64,000 nt of DNA from Actinomyces capricornis. Its GTDB lineage: Bacteria > Actinomycetota > Actinomycetes > Actinomycetales > Actinomycetaceae. Below are positions 54,702 to 63,983 of the stretch, in pieces. The DNA is taken from contig NZ_AP025017.1 in the NCBI RefSeq assembly GCF_019974135.1, positions 2,604,001 through 2,668,000 of the forward strand, read 5' to 3'. The notes under the pieces were generated by a model. It had not been told where the DNA came from. It was given only the letters and a program-made list of their open reading frames with translations, and ran no database searches. The translations under genes and the position numbers were made by a program. Every line of letters starts with the position of its first letter. Positions within the stretch are counted from its first letter, which is position 1.

Positions 54702-55931
54702 ATGAGGGTCGACCTGCTGACCAAGGAGTACCCGCCCTTTATCTACGGCGGCGCCGGAGTCCATGTCAACGAGCTGGCCAAGGTGCTGCGCCCCCTGGCC
54801 GACGTGCGCGTCCACGCCTTCGGAGGCCCCCGCGAGCCGGGCACGGAGGGGGCCGACGACGGCGTCACCGGCTACCCCGAGATCGCCGAGCTCGAGGAGG
54901 CCAACGCCGCCCTGCGCACCTTCGGGGTCGACCTGGAGATGGCCCAGGGCACCGCCGGGACCGACCTGGTCCACTCCCACACCTGGTACGCCAACCTCGC
55001 CGGCCACCTGGCGGGCCTGCTCCACGGTATCCCCCACGTCATCTCGGCCCACTCCCTGGAGCCGCTGCGCCCCTGGAAGGCCGAGCAGCTCGGGGGCGGC
55101 TACGCCCTGTCCTCCTGGGCGGAGAAGACCGCCTACGAGGGGGCCGCGGGCATCATCGCCGTGTCCAACGGCATGCGCGAGGACATCCTGCGCTCCTACC
55201 CCGCCGTGGACCCCGAGCGGGTCAAGGTGGTCCACAACGGCATCGACCTGGAGGCCTGGCAGCGCCCCGAGGGGGAGCAGGCCGACGCCGAGGCCGCCGC
55301 CACGCTGGCGCGCCTGGGCATCGACCCCGACCGGCCCACCGTCGTCTTCGTGGGCCGCATCACCCGCCAGAAGGGGCTGCCCCACCTCCTTCGCGCCTGC
55401 GAGATGCTGCCCGACGACGTCCAGCTCGTCCTGTGCGCCGGCGCCCCCGACACCCCCGAGATCAAGGCCGAGGTCGAGGCCCTGGTGGCCGGGCTGCGCG
55501 AGAAGCGCACCGGCGTGGTCTGGATCGAGGAGATGCTCCCGCGCCCCGAGCTCATCGCCGTGCTGGCCGCCTCCGACGTCTTCGTGTGCCCCTCGGTCTA
55601 CGAGCCCCTGGGGATCGTCAACCTGGAGGCCATGGCGGTGGGCCTGCCGGTGGTCGGCTCGGCCACCGGGGGCATCCCCGACGTCATCGTCGAGGGCGAG
55701 ACCGGCCTGCTCGTGCCCATCGAGCAGGTCCAGGACGGCACCGGCACCCCCATCGACCCGGCCCGCTTCGAGGCCGACCTGGCCGAGCGCCTGGCCGCCC
55801 TGGTCACCGACCCGGCGCGGGTGGCGGCCATGGGAGCGGCCGCGCGCAAGCGGGTCGAGGACCACTTCGCCTGGGAGGCCATCGCCAAGCGGACGATGGA
55901 GGTCTACGACTGGGTCCTGTCCCAGGGCTGA
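54702..55931 (+). CDS. glgA: Glycogen synthase / alpha-maltose-1-phosphate synthase (GT4 family)
   Basis: 409 residues. N-terminal LLTKEYPPFIYGGAGVHVNELA binding loop, VHSHTWYANLAGHLAG, VVHNGIDLEAW, FVGRITRQKGLPHLL and the donor-site SVYEPLGIVNLEAMAVGLPVVGSATGGIPDVI. This is the actinobacterial GT4-type enzyme found opposite glgC, called GlgM in mycobacteria, where it makes maltose-1-phosphate from ADP-glucose. Classical GlgA is longer and GT5, so the glgM role is likely; both uses are possible. Start fixed by AAGGAGAGG. Confidence 0.92.
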   Translation: MRVDLLTKEYPPFIYGGAGVHVNELAKVLRPLADVRVHAFGGPREPGTEGADDGVTGYPEIAELEEANAALRTFGVDLEMAQGTAGTDLVHSHTWYANLAGHLAGLLHGIPHVISAHSLEPLRPWKAEQLGGGYALSSWAEKTAYEGAAGIIAVSNGMREDILRSYPAVDPERVKVVHNGIDLEAWQRPEGEQADAEAAATLARLGIDPDRPTVVFVGRITRQKGLPHLLRACEMLPDDVQLVLCAGAPDTPEIKAEVEALVAGLREKRTGVVWIEEMLPRPELIAVLAASDVFVCPSVYEPLGIVNLEAMAVGLPVVGSATGGIPDVIVEGETGLLVPIEQVQDGTGTPIDPARFEADLAERLAALVTDPARVAAMGAAARKRVEDHFAWEAIAKRTMEVYDWVLSQG

Positions 55932-55961
55932 GCCTGCCGGCCCTGCCGGGGCGCGGCCGCC

Positions 55962-56663
55962 TCAGGCCAGGCTCCACCAGTCGGTGGCCGCCCCGGCACC
56001 CCGCAGGGCCACCCCCAGCAGCGGGCGCAGCACCTCGGCGCGGTGCTGCGCCTGCACTGCTGTGGCCGCGGCGCCGTCGTCGGACAGGGCCAGGCGGCAG
56101 ATCCCGGCCAGGCGCAGGGAGCGCTCCAGCAGCTGGATGCGGCGCGGCTCCAGGGACGGGGGCACCAGGCGGGGGTCGAGCACCGCGGTGACCAGGTCGT
56201 TGAGGGTGTCGGCCAGATCGGGGCGCTCGCGGGCCAGGTCCAGCTCGATGAGGGAGTCGATGGCCTCCTCGGTGGCGGCATGGACCTCCCGGCGGGCCTG
56301 GCCGGCATCGAAGGAGGGCACCGGGCGGGCCAGGGGCTCGAGGTGCCAGATGACATTGGTGCCCGTCTCCTGGGGCACCAGCAGGTGCGCTCCGGCCGCG
56401 CCCTCCAGGACCACGGCCTGACCGGCCTGCGCCGCCCGCCCCTGGGCCAGGACGCCGTCGGCGGAGGGGGCCAGGACCGCCGCCACGCGCCGCAGGGGCC
56501 GCACCGAGTCCAGCCACTCCTGGAGCCCCGGGCCCTGGGGCTGGGAGGCCTGGCGGACCTCGTGGGCGCCGTCGGGGCCCTGGACCAGTGCCGGGCCCCG
56601 GGAGGAGGGCAGCGGCGCCCACAGGGCCAGGACGACACTGAGGGGGAGCTCAAGAGGATCCAT
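55962..56663 (-). CDS. Conserved-looking protein of unknown function
   Basis: 233 residues with strong third-position GC bias, so certainly coding. No membrane segment, signal or catalytic motif was recognised. Alternating hydrophobic stretches and an Ala/Leu-rich C-terminus (LGVALRGAGAATDWWSLA) suggest a soluble alpha/beta protein. ATG at 56663 is 6 nt after TAAAGT, which looks like a leaderless promoter. It lies convergent with glgA and divergent from an ABC ATPase. Confidence 0.7.
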   Translation of the reverse strand: MDPLELPLSVVLALWAPLPSSRGPALVQGPDGAHEVRQASQPQGPGLQEWLDSVRPLRRVAAVLAPSADGVLAQGRAAQAGQAVVLEGAAGAHLLVPQETGTNVIWHLEPLARPVPSFDAGQARREVHAATEEAIDSLIELDLARERPDLADTLNDLVTAVLDPRLVPPSLEPRRIQLLERSLRLAGICRLALSDDGAAATAVQAQHRAEVLRPLLGVALRGAGAATDWWSLA

Positions 56664-56778
56664 GGGCGTACTTTACCGGTGGGTCGGCCGTGCCGCCCGG
56701 GAGCCATCGGCCCGGCGCCTGCCTCGCTGGGAGCGCACGCATGCGAGTCAGATCACGGCTCCGCGGTAGGGTAGGGCC

Positions 56779-57618
56779 ATGACCAGCGTGCTCAGATTCG
56801 ACGGCGTCTCCCTCAGGCGCGGCGAGACCCGCATTCTCGACCAGGTCTCCTGGGATGTGGATGAGGGGGAGCACTGGGTGATCCTGGGGCCCAATGGTGC
56901 GGGCAAGACGACGATCGCCAGGATGGCGGCCGCCCGGCTCTTCCCCTCCCAGGGCACTGTGGAGGTCCTGGCCGAGCGCCTGGGGCGCGTGGATGTCACC
57001 GAGCTGCACCCGCGGATCGGCCTGTGCTCCTCCGCCCTGGCCGCCCGCGTCGACCAGGGCGAGGACGTGCTGGGCATCGTCCTGTCCGCCTCCTACGGGC
57101 AGGTGGGGCGCTGGCGCGAGGAGTACGAGGACTTCGATATCGATCGCGCCCGGGGCCTGCTGGCCGCACTGGGGGCCGGGCATCTGGCCGAGCGCCGGTG
57201 GGCCGGCCTGTCCTCCGGGGAGCGCAAGCGCGTCGAGCTCGCCCGGGCCCTCATGCCCGATCCCGAGCTGCTCATCCTCGATGAGCCGGCCGCGGGCCTG
57301 GACCTGGCGGGGCGCGAGCAGTTCCTGGCCTCCCTGAGCGAGATCATCTCCTCGCCCGGGGCGCCCTCGATGCTGCTGGTCACCCATCACCTGGAGGAGA
57401 TCCCCACCGGCTTCACCCATGCCCTGGCGCTGCGCCGCGGCCGGATCCAGGGGGCGGGCCCCCTGGAGCAGGTGATCACCGGCGAGGTCATGTCGGCCAC
57501 CTTCGACCTGCCCCTGGAGGTCCGCCAGGACCGCGGGCGCTACTGGGCCCGGGGAGCGGTCGACGGCGCGCCGGGGGCCGCCGGGGCCGTTGAGACGGCG
57601 CCCGCACCCGCCCACTAG
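56779..57618 (+). CDS. Stand-alone ABC ATP-binding protein
   Basis: 279 residues. Walker A GPNGAGKTT near 39-47, signature SSGERKRVELARAL, Walker B LLILDEPAAGLDL and TNHHL-type switch VTHHLEEI. The signature is SSGE rather than SGGQ. The fold resembles YheS-independent molybdate/iron-type ATPases (ModF/FhuC-like) but no permease is adjacent. ATG at 56779 is 6 nt after TAGGGT. The substrate is unknown. Confidence 0.85.
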   Translation: MTSVLRFDGVSLRRGETRILDQVSWDVDEGEHWVILGPNGAGKTTIARMAAARLFPSQGTVEVLAERLGRVDVTELHPRIGLCSSALAARVDQGEDVLGIVLSASYGQVGRWREEYEDFDIDRARGLLAALGAGHLAERRWAGLSSGERKRVELARALMPDPELLILDEPAAGLDLAGREQFLASLSEIISSPGAPSMLLVTHHLEEIPTGFTHALALRRGRIQGAGPLEQVITGEVMSATFDLPLEVRQDRGRYWARGAVDGAPGAAGAVETAPAPAH

Positions 57619-57696
57619 GGTCCGCTGGGCTCCACCGGGGCCCTGGACCCACCGACCGTTTTCCGCTTTCCGCCCACCCGTATCAGGAGGTAGCCC

Positions 57697-58173
57697 ATGG
57701 GATGGCTGCTATGGCTCGCCGGGGCCCTTGTCCTCATCGTCATCGAGACCCTCACCGCCGAGCTGACCTTCCTCATGATCGCGGGCGGTGCGCTGGGCGC
57801 CGCCGGGGCCTCGGCCCTGGGCGCCCCGGCCTGGGCCCAGGTCGTCGTCTTCGCCTCGGTCTCCGCACTGCTGCTCTTCGCCGTGCGCCCCTGGGCCAGG
57901 CGCCGGCTGGCCTCGACGACGCCGGAGATGCGCACCAATGCCGAGGCCCTGGTGGGCCGGCAGGCCATCGCCCTGACGTCGGTGGACGACCAGGGCGGCA
58001 GGATCCGCCTGGACGGCGCGGAGTGGAGTGCGCGCCTGGCCTCGGCCGGGGGTGGCGAGCCGCTCGGCGCGGGGGCCCAGGTCAGCGTGGTCGATATCGA
58101 TGGCGCCATCGCGGTCGTCGCCCCGTCCGCCGGCGCCGAGACCCGTGACGCGCGAATCCGGACCACTGACTGA
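57697..58173 (+). CDS. NfeD-like membrane protein
   Basis: 158 residues. Two or three membrane segments in the first 65 residues, then a soluble OB-fold typical of NfeD (ALVGRQAIALTSVDDQGGRIRLDGAEWSARL). Members partner with SPFH/stomatin proteins; such a gene follows 60 bp downstream. AGGAGG before the ATG fixes the start. The pair probably organises membrane microdomains. Confidence 0.9.
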   Translation: MGWLLWLAGALVLIVIETLTAELTFLMIAGGALGAAGASALGAPAWAQVVVFASVSALLLFAVRPWARRRLASTTPEMRTNAEALVGRQAIALTSVDDQGGRIRLDGAEWSARLASAGGGEPLGAGAQVSVVDIDGAIAVVAPSAGAETRDARIRTTD

Positions 58174-58232
58174 GAACAAACTGAGAACAACGAGTAACCC
58201 AGCAGACCCCTATCTTCAGGAGGCCCTTCACC

Positions 58233-59492
58233 GTGGATGGCATCACCATCGTTCCCGTTTTCATCCTTCTGCTCCTCGCCGTGTTCGTCGTCGTCGCGAT
58301 CTTCCGCGCCGTTCGGATCGTGCCTCAGAGCTACGCCATCATCGTCGAGCGCCTGGGCAAGTTCCAGGCCGAGTACGGGGCGGGCATGCACTTCCTGGTC
58401 CCCTTCATCGACCGGGTCCGCAACACGGTGGACCTGCGCGAGCAGGTCGTGTCCTTCCCGCCCCAGCCGGTGATCACCTCCGACAACCTCGTGGTGAGCA
58501 TCGACTCGGTCATCTACTACCAGGTCACCGACCCCAAGCGGGCCACCTACGAGATCGCCAACTACCTCCAGGCGATCGAGCAGCTGACAGTGACGACCCT
58601 GCGTAATGTCATCGGCTCCATGGACCTGGAGCAGACCCTGACCAGCCGCGACCAGATCAACGGCCAGCTGCGCGGCGTGCTGGACCAGGCCACCGGCCGC
58701 TGGGGCATCCGCGTGAGCAATGTGGAGCTGAAGTCCATCGACCCGCCGGCCTCCATCCAGGGCGCCATGGAGCAGCAGATGCGCGCCGAGCGCGACCGGC
58801 GTGCCGCGATCCTGACCGCCGAGGGCGTCAAGCAGTCCCAGATCCTGACCGCCGAGGGTGACAAGCAGTCGGCGATCCTGCGGGCGGAGGGCCAGGCCCA
58901 GTCGGCGATCCTCAAGGCCCAGGGCGAGTCCCGGGCGATCCTCCAGGTCTTCGACGCCATCCACCGCGGCAACGCCGATCCCAAGCTGTTGGCCTACCAG
59001 TACCTGCAGACCCTGCCCAAGATCGCCAACGGCTCCTCGTCCAAGATGTGGATCGTGCCCACGGAGTTCACCGCCGCCCTGGATGGCATCTCCGGCGCCC
59101 TGGGCGGGCGCTCGGGCGGGCCCGGCCCCCAGGGCCCCTCGGGATCCTCGCCGGAGGAGCCCGTGGGGGTGGACCTGTCGGGCACCTCGGTGGACCTGGG
59201 CATCGCCTCGGATCTGGCCACCACCAACCTCCAGACCCCGGAGGAGGCCCTGGCCCAGGCCCGCGGGGAGGCGGAGTCCGCCTCTCAGGAGGCCAGTGAG
59301 GAGGTGCCCGGCGCTCCCCGCAGGGCGCAGGCCGCGCCCACGGCACCTGCTGGGCAGGCGGCACCCGCGGCGCCGCAGGCCCAGCCGGGTCATCCGGTTC
59401 AGCAGGGACAGGCGGCTCCGCCAGCGGTGCCCCCGGCACACAGGGACGGCGGGGCCGACCCCTACGGGGACTACCGCCGCCCCCAGCAGTAG
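58233..59492 (+). CDS. SPFH/Band 7 (stomatin-like) protein
   Basis: 419 residues. One N-terminal membrane segment (about 3-25), then the SPFH domain with RIVPQSYAIIVERLGKFQAEYGAGMHFLVPFIDRVR, VVSIDSVIYYQVTDPKRATYEI and IEQLTVTTLRNVIGSMDLEQTLTSRDQIN. A coiled coil follows with EGVKQSQILTAEGDKQSAIL repeats. The last 140 residues are Pro/Ala/Gln-rich. It assembles membrane rafts together with NfeD. GTG start after AGGAGG. Confidence 0.93.
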   Translation: MDGITIVPVFILLLLAVFVVVAIFRAVRIVPQSYAIIVERLGKFQAEYGAGMHFLVPFIDRVRNTVDLREQVVSFPPQPVITSDNLVVSIDSVIYYQVTDPKRATYEIANYLQAIEQLTVTTLRNVIGSMDLEQTLTSRDQINGQLRGVLDQATGRWGIRVSNVELKSIDPPASIQGAMEQQMRAERDRRAAILTAEGVKQSQILTAEGDKQSAILRAEGQAQSAILKAQGESRAILQVFDAIHRGNADPKLLAYQYLQTLPKIANGSSSKMWIVPTEFTAALDGISGALGGRSGGPGPQGPSGSSPEEPVGVDLSGTSVDLGIASDLATTNLQTPEEALAQARGEAESASQEASEEVPGAPRRAQAAPTAPAGQAAPAAPQAQPGHPVQQGQAAPPAVPPAHRDGGADPYGDYRRPQQ

Positions 59493-59506
59493 GCCCGTGA
59501 CGAGGC

Positions 59507-59544
59507 CCGTGCAGGGGCGCGCCGGCGGGCGCGCCCCTGCACGG
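59507..59544 (+). terminator. Terminator hairpin after the SPFH gene
   Basis: CCGTGCAGGGGCGCGCC (59507-59523) and GGCGCGCCCCTGCACGG (59528-59544), a perfect 17-bp stem with a 4-nt loop. Confidence 0.85.
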
Positions 59545-59618
59545 CTGATCGGCAGGTTGACGGATGTGGTACCTTGACCGGGTTTTGTCACGCCTTCACT
59601 AGTAGAGGTGGTCTTGTC

Positions 59619-60185
59619 ATGGGTCCCGCATCGCTCAAGGAGATGACTCAGCGCTCCTCCTCCGCTCTGCTCACCCTGGGTGTCCTGGGGGTGCTGTGGG
59701 GGCTGTTGCTCGCCCTGTGGCCCGGGGTCTCCACGCTGGTCTTCGCCATCATCTGGGGGGCCTACGCCCTCATGGACGGCATCACCTCGCTGGTCATGGC
59801 CGTCAAGGACCGCGGCGCCCGTGGCTGGCACCTGGTCTCCGGCGTCCTGGGGGTCATCGCGGGCATCGCCGTCCTGGCCAGCCCGGGCATCGGCGTGGCG
59901 GTCTCGGCCTGGATCCTGGGCGTCTTCCTGCTCGCCCGCGGCCTCACCGAGCTGGTGGCCGCTTTCGTCCCCGAGGCCGTCATGGACAAGGTCCTGCTCG
60001 CGCTGGGTGGCGTGCTGTGGATCCTCGCCGGCATCGTCGTCCTGGCCAACCCCGCCCAGGCGCTGCTCACCCTCACCTGGCTCCTGGGGATCCTGGCGGT
60101 GGCCTGGGGTATCACGCTCATCATCGCCGGCGTGCGCGCGCGCTCGGCGGCCAAGCAGATGCCCGAGTCCCCTCAGGCCGCCTGA
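59619..60185 (+). CDS. HdeD/DUF308 family membrane protein
   Basis: 188 residues with six membrane segments in three repeated hairpins, each with a W..L.G or ILAGI pattern (LGVLWGLLLALWPGVST, VSGVLGVIAGIAVLASPG, ALGGVLWILAGIVVLANP). HdeD is linked to acid resistance in E. coli; the role in Gram-positives is unknown. ATG at 59619 is used, with TAGAGGTGG upstream. Followed by a K+ channel and a CLC gene, giving a small ion/membrane group. Confidence 0.85.
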   Translation: MGPASLKEMTQRSSSALLTLGVLGVLWGLLLALWPGVSTLVFAIIWGAYALMDGITSLVMAVKDRGARGWHLVSGVLGVIAGIAVLASPGIGVAVSAWILGVFLLARGLTELVAAFVPEAVMDKVLLALGGVLWILAGIVVLANPAQALLTLTWLLGILAVAWGITLIIAGVRARSAAKQMPESPQAA

Positions 60186-60212
60186 GGCCCCTGAGCGGGA
60201 GGACTGGGAGCG

Positions 60213-60716
60213 ATGTCCCGGCGCACGGTCGAGCATCTGGTTGTCGCGGCCCTGACCATCGGGGCCTTCTACGTCCTGCCGGTCTCCCCGGACAAGGATC
60301 TTCCTGCGCGCACCGGCATGTCGGTGGTGCTGCTCGCGGGCCTGGCCGGGGTGGTCATCCGCCAGTTGCGCTACTACTCCGAGAGGATCGGCCGACTGGT
60401 CAACGTCTTCATCGCCGCCGTGGCGATGCTGGCGCTGATCTGCTACGCCATCGCGGTCCACCAGCCCGAGCAGTTCACCGGCCTGGAGACGCGTACCGAC
60501 GCCCTCTACTTCACCATCACGACCCTCTCGACGGTCGGATACGGGGACATCCACCCCGTGGGCCAGGCCGCGCGGGCCCTGGTGGCGATGATGATCATCT
60601 TCGACGTCGTCCTCCTGGGGGCCCTGGCCTCGGCCGTCTCAGACAGCCTGCGCCGGGTCCGGCAGGGCTCCTCCCGGGGGACGGGCCGGCCGCAGGAGGG
60701 CGGCGGTGAGCAGTGA
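60213..60716 (+). CDS. Two-transmembrane potassium channel
   Basis: 167 residues. Four hydrophobic segments; the pore loop carries the selectivity filter TVGYGD at 107-112 (TLSTVGYGDIHPVG), diagnostic for K+ channels. There is no RCK ligand-binding domain, and the C-terminus is short and basic. GGGAG before the ATG. Runs 28 bp after the HdeD gene, probably in one operon. Confidence 0.92.
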   Translation: MSRRTVEHLVVAALTIGAFYVLPVSPDKDLPARTGMSVVLLAGLAGVVIRQLRYYSERIGRLVNVFIAAVAMLALICYAIAVHQPEQFTGLETRTDALYFTITTLSTVGYGDIHPVGQAARALVAMMIIFDVVLLGALASAVSDSLRRVRQGSSRGTGRPQEGGGEQ

Positions 60717-60803
60717 GGCTCATCAGTGAGGCGCGGTGAGGACAGGGGCACCGGTGGGGCGCCCAGGAGTGCAGGAGTCAAAACGAATGATGGGGGCAGG
60801 ACG

Positions 60804-62054
60804 ATGATCGATGAGGCGAGCGCACCGGGGACTGTTGATGGTCCCGCCGGCGGGACCACTGGTGGGACCACCGGGCCGCACTTTCCGGCGCGCCTCTACG
60901 GCGTCGCCGTCGGCTATGGATTCGTGGCGGGTGCGGTCACAGGCGTGACCTTCTTCCTCATGAGGACCCTGCAGCACCTCATCTGGGATCACAGTCAGGC
61001 GCGGTGGTACACCGTGGCGGTGGTCATGCTCGGAGGTATCCTCATTGCCTCACTGCGCCATTACTCCCTGGAGGCGGACCTCGACGACCAGCTCGACCCC
61101 CGGGGCCCCACCTCCCGGCAGTGGCGCAAGATCGCGGTGCTGGGCCTGTCGGCCGTCATCGCGATCGGCTTCGGCGGGGCGATCGGCCCAGAGGCGGGCT
61201 TGCTGGCGGTGGTGGCCGAACTGTCCATCATCGTCAAGGACCGCATCGCCCGGACGCGGGCGGAGGCCGAGCTCATCACCGAGGCCGGCACGGCCGCGGC
61301 CCTCTCAGGGTTCTACGGCGCACCGCCCGTGGGCGCGGTCTACCGGGAGGGCGGGGTGCCCGCGGGGCGCCTGCCGATCTTCTGCGCCTCCCTGGCTGGC
61401 TTCGTCGCCTTCGTCCTGACCTGGCGCGTCCTGGGCCTGGAGTCCCACCCCCTGGAACTGCCGCCCGCCCAGGAGGCCACGCTGCCCAGCCTGCTGGCGC
61501 TCATACCGGCCGTGGTGGGGGCGGTCCTGGCGGCCCTCTACCTGCTGGTGCGCCACTGGCTGACGGGCCTGGCGCCCAGGCTCGGCTCCCCGCGCATGCA
61601 GACCCTCATCGGCTCCGCGCTGCTGGCGGTGCTGCTGGGCGCGTGGCCGGTGCTGCGCTTCTCCGGCCATGACGACTTCGGGGTGCTGGTCTCCTACACC
61701 GAGGAGGGGGCCTGGGGACTGCTGGTGCTCCTCGCATTGGGCAAGGTGGTGGCCACCGCCCTCAGCCTGGCCGCGGGCTGGCGCGGAGGGGACTTCTTCC
61801 CCCTCATGTTCGCCGGTGCCGGCGCGGGGGCGGCCACCCTGGCCCTCCTGCCCGCGCTCGATGCGCAGACGGCGATGGTGGCCGGCATGGCGGCGGCCAC
61901 CGCGGTGGCGCTGCGCAAGCCCGTGGCCGTCTTCGTGCTGGTGTGGTTCCTCCTTCCCGATGTCACGGTCCTGGCCCTGGCGGTGGCCTGCATCGTGGGC
62001 GTCCTGGCGGCCAGGACCCTGCCCGCGAGGCTCTCTGCGGGCCACGGGCACTAG
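60804..62054 (+). CDS. CLC family chloride channel/antiporter
   Basis: 416 residues, about ten membrane helices. FGGAIGPEAGL matches the CLC signature GxGxPEG region, and GWRGGDFFPLMFAGAG matches the second anion-site motif. The filter region is less canonical than in E. coli ClcA: the Ser/Tyr ligands are not obvious, so ion specificity (chloride or fluoride) is open. ATG at 60804 follows GGGGGCAGG. The TrmH-type gene starts 8 bp after its stop. Confidence 0.88.
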   Translation: MIDEASAPGTVDGPAGGTTGGTTGPHFPARLYGVAVGYGFVAGAVTGVTFFLMRTLQHLIWDHSQARWYTVAVVMLGGILIASLRHYSLEADLDDQLDPRGPTSRQWRKIAVLGLSAVIAIGFGGAIGPEAGLLAVVAELSIIVKDRIARTRAEAELITEAGTAAALSGFYGAPPVGAVYREGGVPAGRLPIFCASLAGFVAFVLTWRVLGLESHPLELPPAQEATLPSLLALIPAVVGAVLAALYLLVRHWLTGLAPRLGSPRMQTLIGSALLAVLLGAWPVLRFSGHDDFGVLVSYTEEGAWGLLVLLALGKVVATALSLAAGWRGGDFFPLMFAGAGAGAATLALLPALDAQTAMVAGMAAATAVALRKPVAVFVLVWFLLPDVTVLALAVACIVGVLAARTLPARLSAGHGH

Positions 62055-62062
62055 GCGGCGCC

Positions 62063-62917
62063 GTGCTCATCGACCTGCACGGCGCCGATGAGCGCCTGGC
62101 CGACTACACCGGCCTGACCGACGTCGCCCTGCGGCGCCGCCTGGAGACCCGGCGCGGCCTGTACATGGCCGAGTCCACCAAGGTCATCACCCGGGCGGTG
62201 GCCGCGGGGCACGCGCCCCGCTCCTTCCTCATGGCTCCGCGCCACTATGAGGAGATGGCGCCGGTGATCGCCGCCGCCACCGGCTGCCGGGGGCGGGCCG
62301 ACGGCGGTCCGGTGCCTGTCTTCCTGGCACCCGAGGAGGTGCTGGAGTCCATCACCGGCTTCCACCTGCACCGCGGCGCGCTGGCCGCCATGAACCGCCC
62401 CGCACTGGAGCCGGTGCCCGAGCTGCTGGCCCGGGCGCGGGGCGGCCTAGGGGCCCGGCGGGTGGCGATCCTGGAGGACCTGGTGGACCACACCAACGTG
62501 GGGGCCGCCTTCCGCAGTGCCGCCGCCCTGGGGATGGATGCCGTCCTGGTGACGCCGCGCTGCGCCGATCCCCTCTACCGGCGCAGCGTGAGGGTCTCCA
62601 TGGGCACCGTCTTCCAGGTGCCCTGGACCCGCATCGATCCGTGGCCCGCCATGGGCGAGCTCCACGGGGCGGGCTTCACGGTGGCCGCCCTGGCCCTGAG
62701 CCCCGAGGCGCTCACCCTGGAGGACTTCGCCGCCTCCCCGGCCTGCACGGGGGCGGATTCGCGGGTGGCCGTCGTGCTGGGCACGGAGGGTGATGGCCTG
62801 GGGCGGGCGACCGTGGCCGGGGCCGACGCCGTCGTGCGCATCCCCATGGCCGGGCAGGTGGACTCCCTCAATGTGGCCGCCGCAGCCGCCGTCGCCTTCT
62901 GGGCCCTGCGCTTGTAG
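62063..62917 (+). CDS. TrmH (SpoU) family RNA methyltransferase
   Basis: 284 residues. SPOUT knot motifs: ILEDLVDHTNVGAAFRSAAALGMDAVLV, VVLGTEGDGLG and IPMAGQVDSLNVAAAAAVAFW. The N-terminal L30-like substrate domain is present. It 2'-O-methylates a ribose in rRNA or tRNA; the exact site is unknown. GTG at 62063 is used because upstream frame lacks a supported start and overlaps the CLC gene. Confidence 0.93.
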   Translation: MLIDLHGADERLADYTGLTDVALRRRLETRRGLYMAESTKVITRAVAAGHAPRSFLMAPRHYEEMAPVIAAATGCRGRADGGPVPVFLAPEEVLESITGFHLHRGALAAMNRPALEPVPELLARARGGLGARRVAILEDLVDHTNVGAAFRSAAALGMDAVLVTPRCADPLYRRSVRVSMGTVFQVPWTRIDPWPAMGELHGAGFTVAALALSPEALTLEDFAASPACTGADSRVAVVLGTEGDGLGRATVAGADAVVRIPMAGQVDSLNVAAAAAVAFWALRL

Positions 62918-62960
62918 GCCCCCGGGGAGCGTGCGGGCGCGGCGCGTGGGAGACTCGGGC

Positions 62961-63845
62961 ATGGCCAAGAAGCACCCCAGGCACCCGAGGATGGACCGCG
63001 CCCTGTACGAGTCCGAGCTGCTCAGGCTCCAGGCCCGACTGGTGCAGATGCAGGAGTGGGTGACGGCCACCGGCGCCAGGATCGTCGTCGTCTTCGAGGG
63101 CCGCGACGCCGCGGGCAAGGGCGGGGCCATCAAGCGCATCACCGAGTACCTCAACCCCCGCGTCGCGCGCGTGGTGGCCCTGCCCGCCCCCACCGAGCGC
63201 GAGAGGACCCAGTGGTACTTCCAGCGCTACATCGCCCACCTGCCGGCGGCCGGGGAGATCTGCCTGTTCGACCGCTCCTGGTACAACCGGGGCGGCGTGG
63301 AGCATGTCATGGGCTACTGCACCCCCCAGGAGCACCGGCGCTTCCTCCAGCAGTGCCCGGTCTTCGAGCGCATGCTTGTCGACGACGGCATCCTGCTGCG
63401 CAAGTACTGGTTCTCGGTGTCCCGCAAGGAGCAGTACAAGCGGTTCGAGTCCCGCATGACCGACCCGATGCGGCGCTGGAAGCTCTCGCCCATGGACATG
63501 GAGTCGATCACCCGGTGGGAGGACTACTCGCGGGCCAAGGACGAGATGTTCGTGCACACGGATATCGATGCGGCCCGCTGGCATGTGGTGGAGGCGGTGG
63601 ACAAGCGCAAGGCGCGGATCAACATGATCCATCACCTGCTCAGCTCCATCCCCTACAGCGGGGTGGAGCGCCCGTCCCTGGCACTGCCCTCCCGCCCCGC
63701 CTCCAACGGCTACCAGCGCATGGAGCGCTCCCTGCAGCTGGAGGTGCCCGACTATGCGGGGACGCTGAGTGCAGCTGACGCACGTAACAGGTATGTGGAC
63801 CTGGAGGATGAGGGCCGTCAGGTCCAGGAGGAGCCTGAAGAATGA
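62961..63845 (+). CDS. ppk2: Polyphosphate kinase 2
   Basis: 294 residues. Walker A VVFEGRDAAGKGGAIKRI (about 44-60) and FDRSWYNR (103-110, lid/Walker B Asp-Arg), with RFESRMTDPMRRWKLSPMD typical of class I PPK2. Uses polyphosphate to phosphorylate ADP (or GDP) or the reverse. The single-domain form is common in actinobacteria. ATG at 62961 is 5 nt after GAGACT. Followed by a strong hairpin. Confidence 0.95.
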   Translation: MAKKHPRHPRMDRALYESELLRLQARLVQMQEWVTATGARIVVVFEGRDAAGKGGAIKRITEYLNPRVARVVALPAPTERERTQWYFQRYIAHLPAAGEICLFDRSWYNRGGVEHVMGYCTPQEHRRFLQQCPVFERMLVDDGILLRKYWFSVSRKEQYKRFESRMTDPMRRWKLSPMDMESITRWEDYSRAKDEMFVHTDIDAARWHVVEAVDKRKARINMIHHLLSSIPYSGVERPSLALPSRPASNGYQRMERSLQLEVPDYAGTLSAADARNRYVDLEDEGRQVQEEPEE

Positions 63846-63895
63846 GGCCGCGGAGCGCCGGGCGGATGGGGCGGCGCCGATGGAGCGGATAGAGC

Positions 63896-63933
63896 GGGGC
63901 GGGGCGGAAGGGTCATCCCTTCCGCCCCGCCCC
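63896..63933. terminator. Terminator hairpin after ppk2
   Basis: GGGGCGGGGCGGAAGGG (63896-63912) and CCCTTCCGCCCCGCCCC (63917-63933): a perfect 17-bp stem with loop TCAT. It may also serve a gene arriving from the right. Confidence 0.85.
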
Positions 63934-63983
63934 TGCGACTCCGGGGTTCCGGGGTCACTCGTCGGCGCTCATTCGCCGGTGGG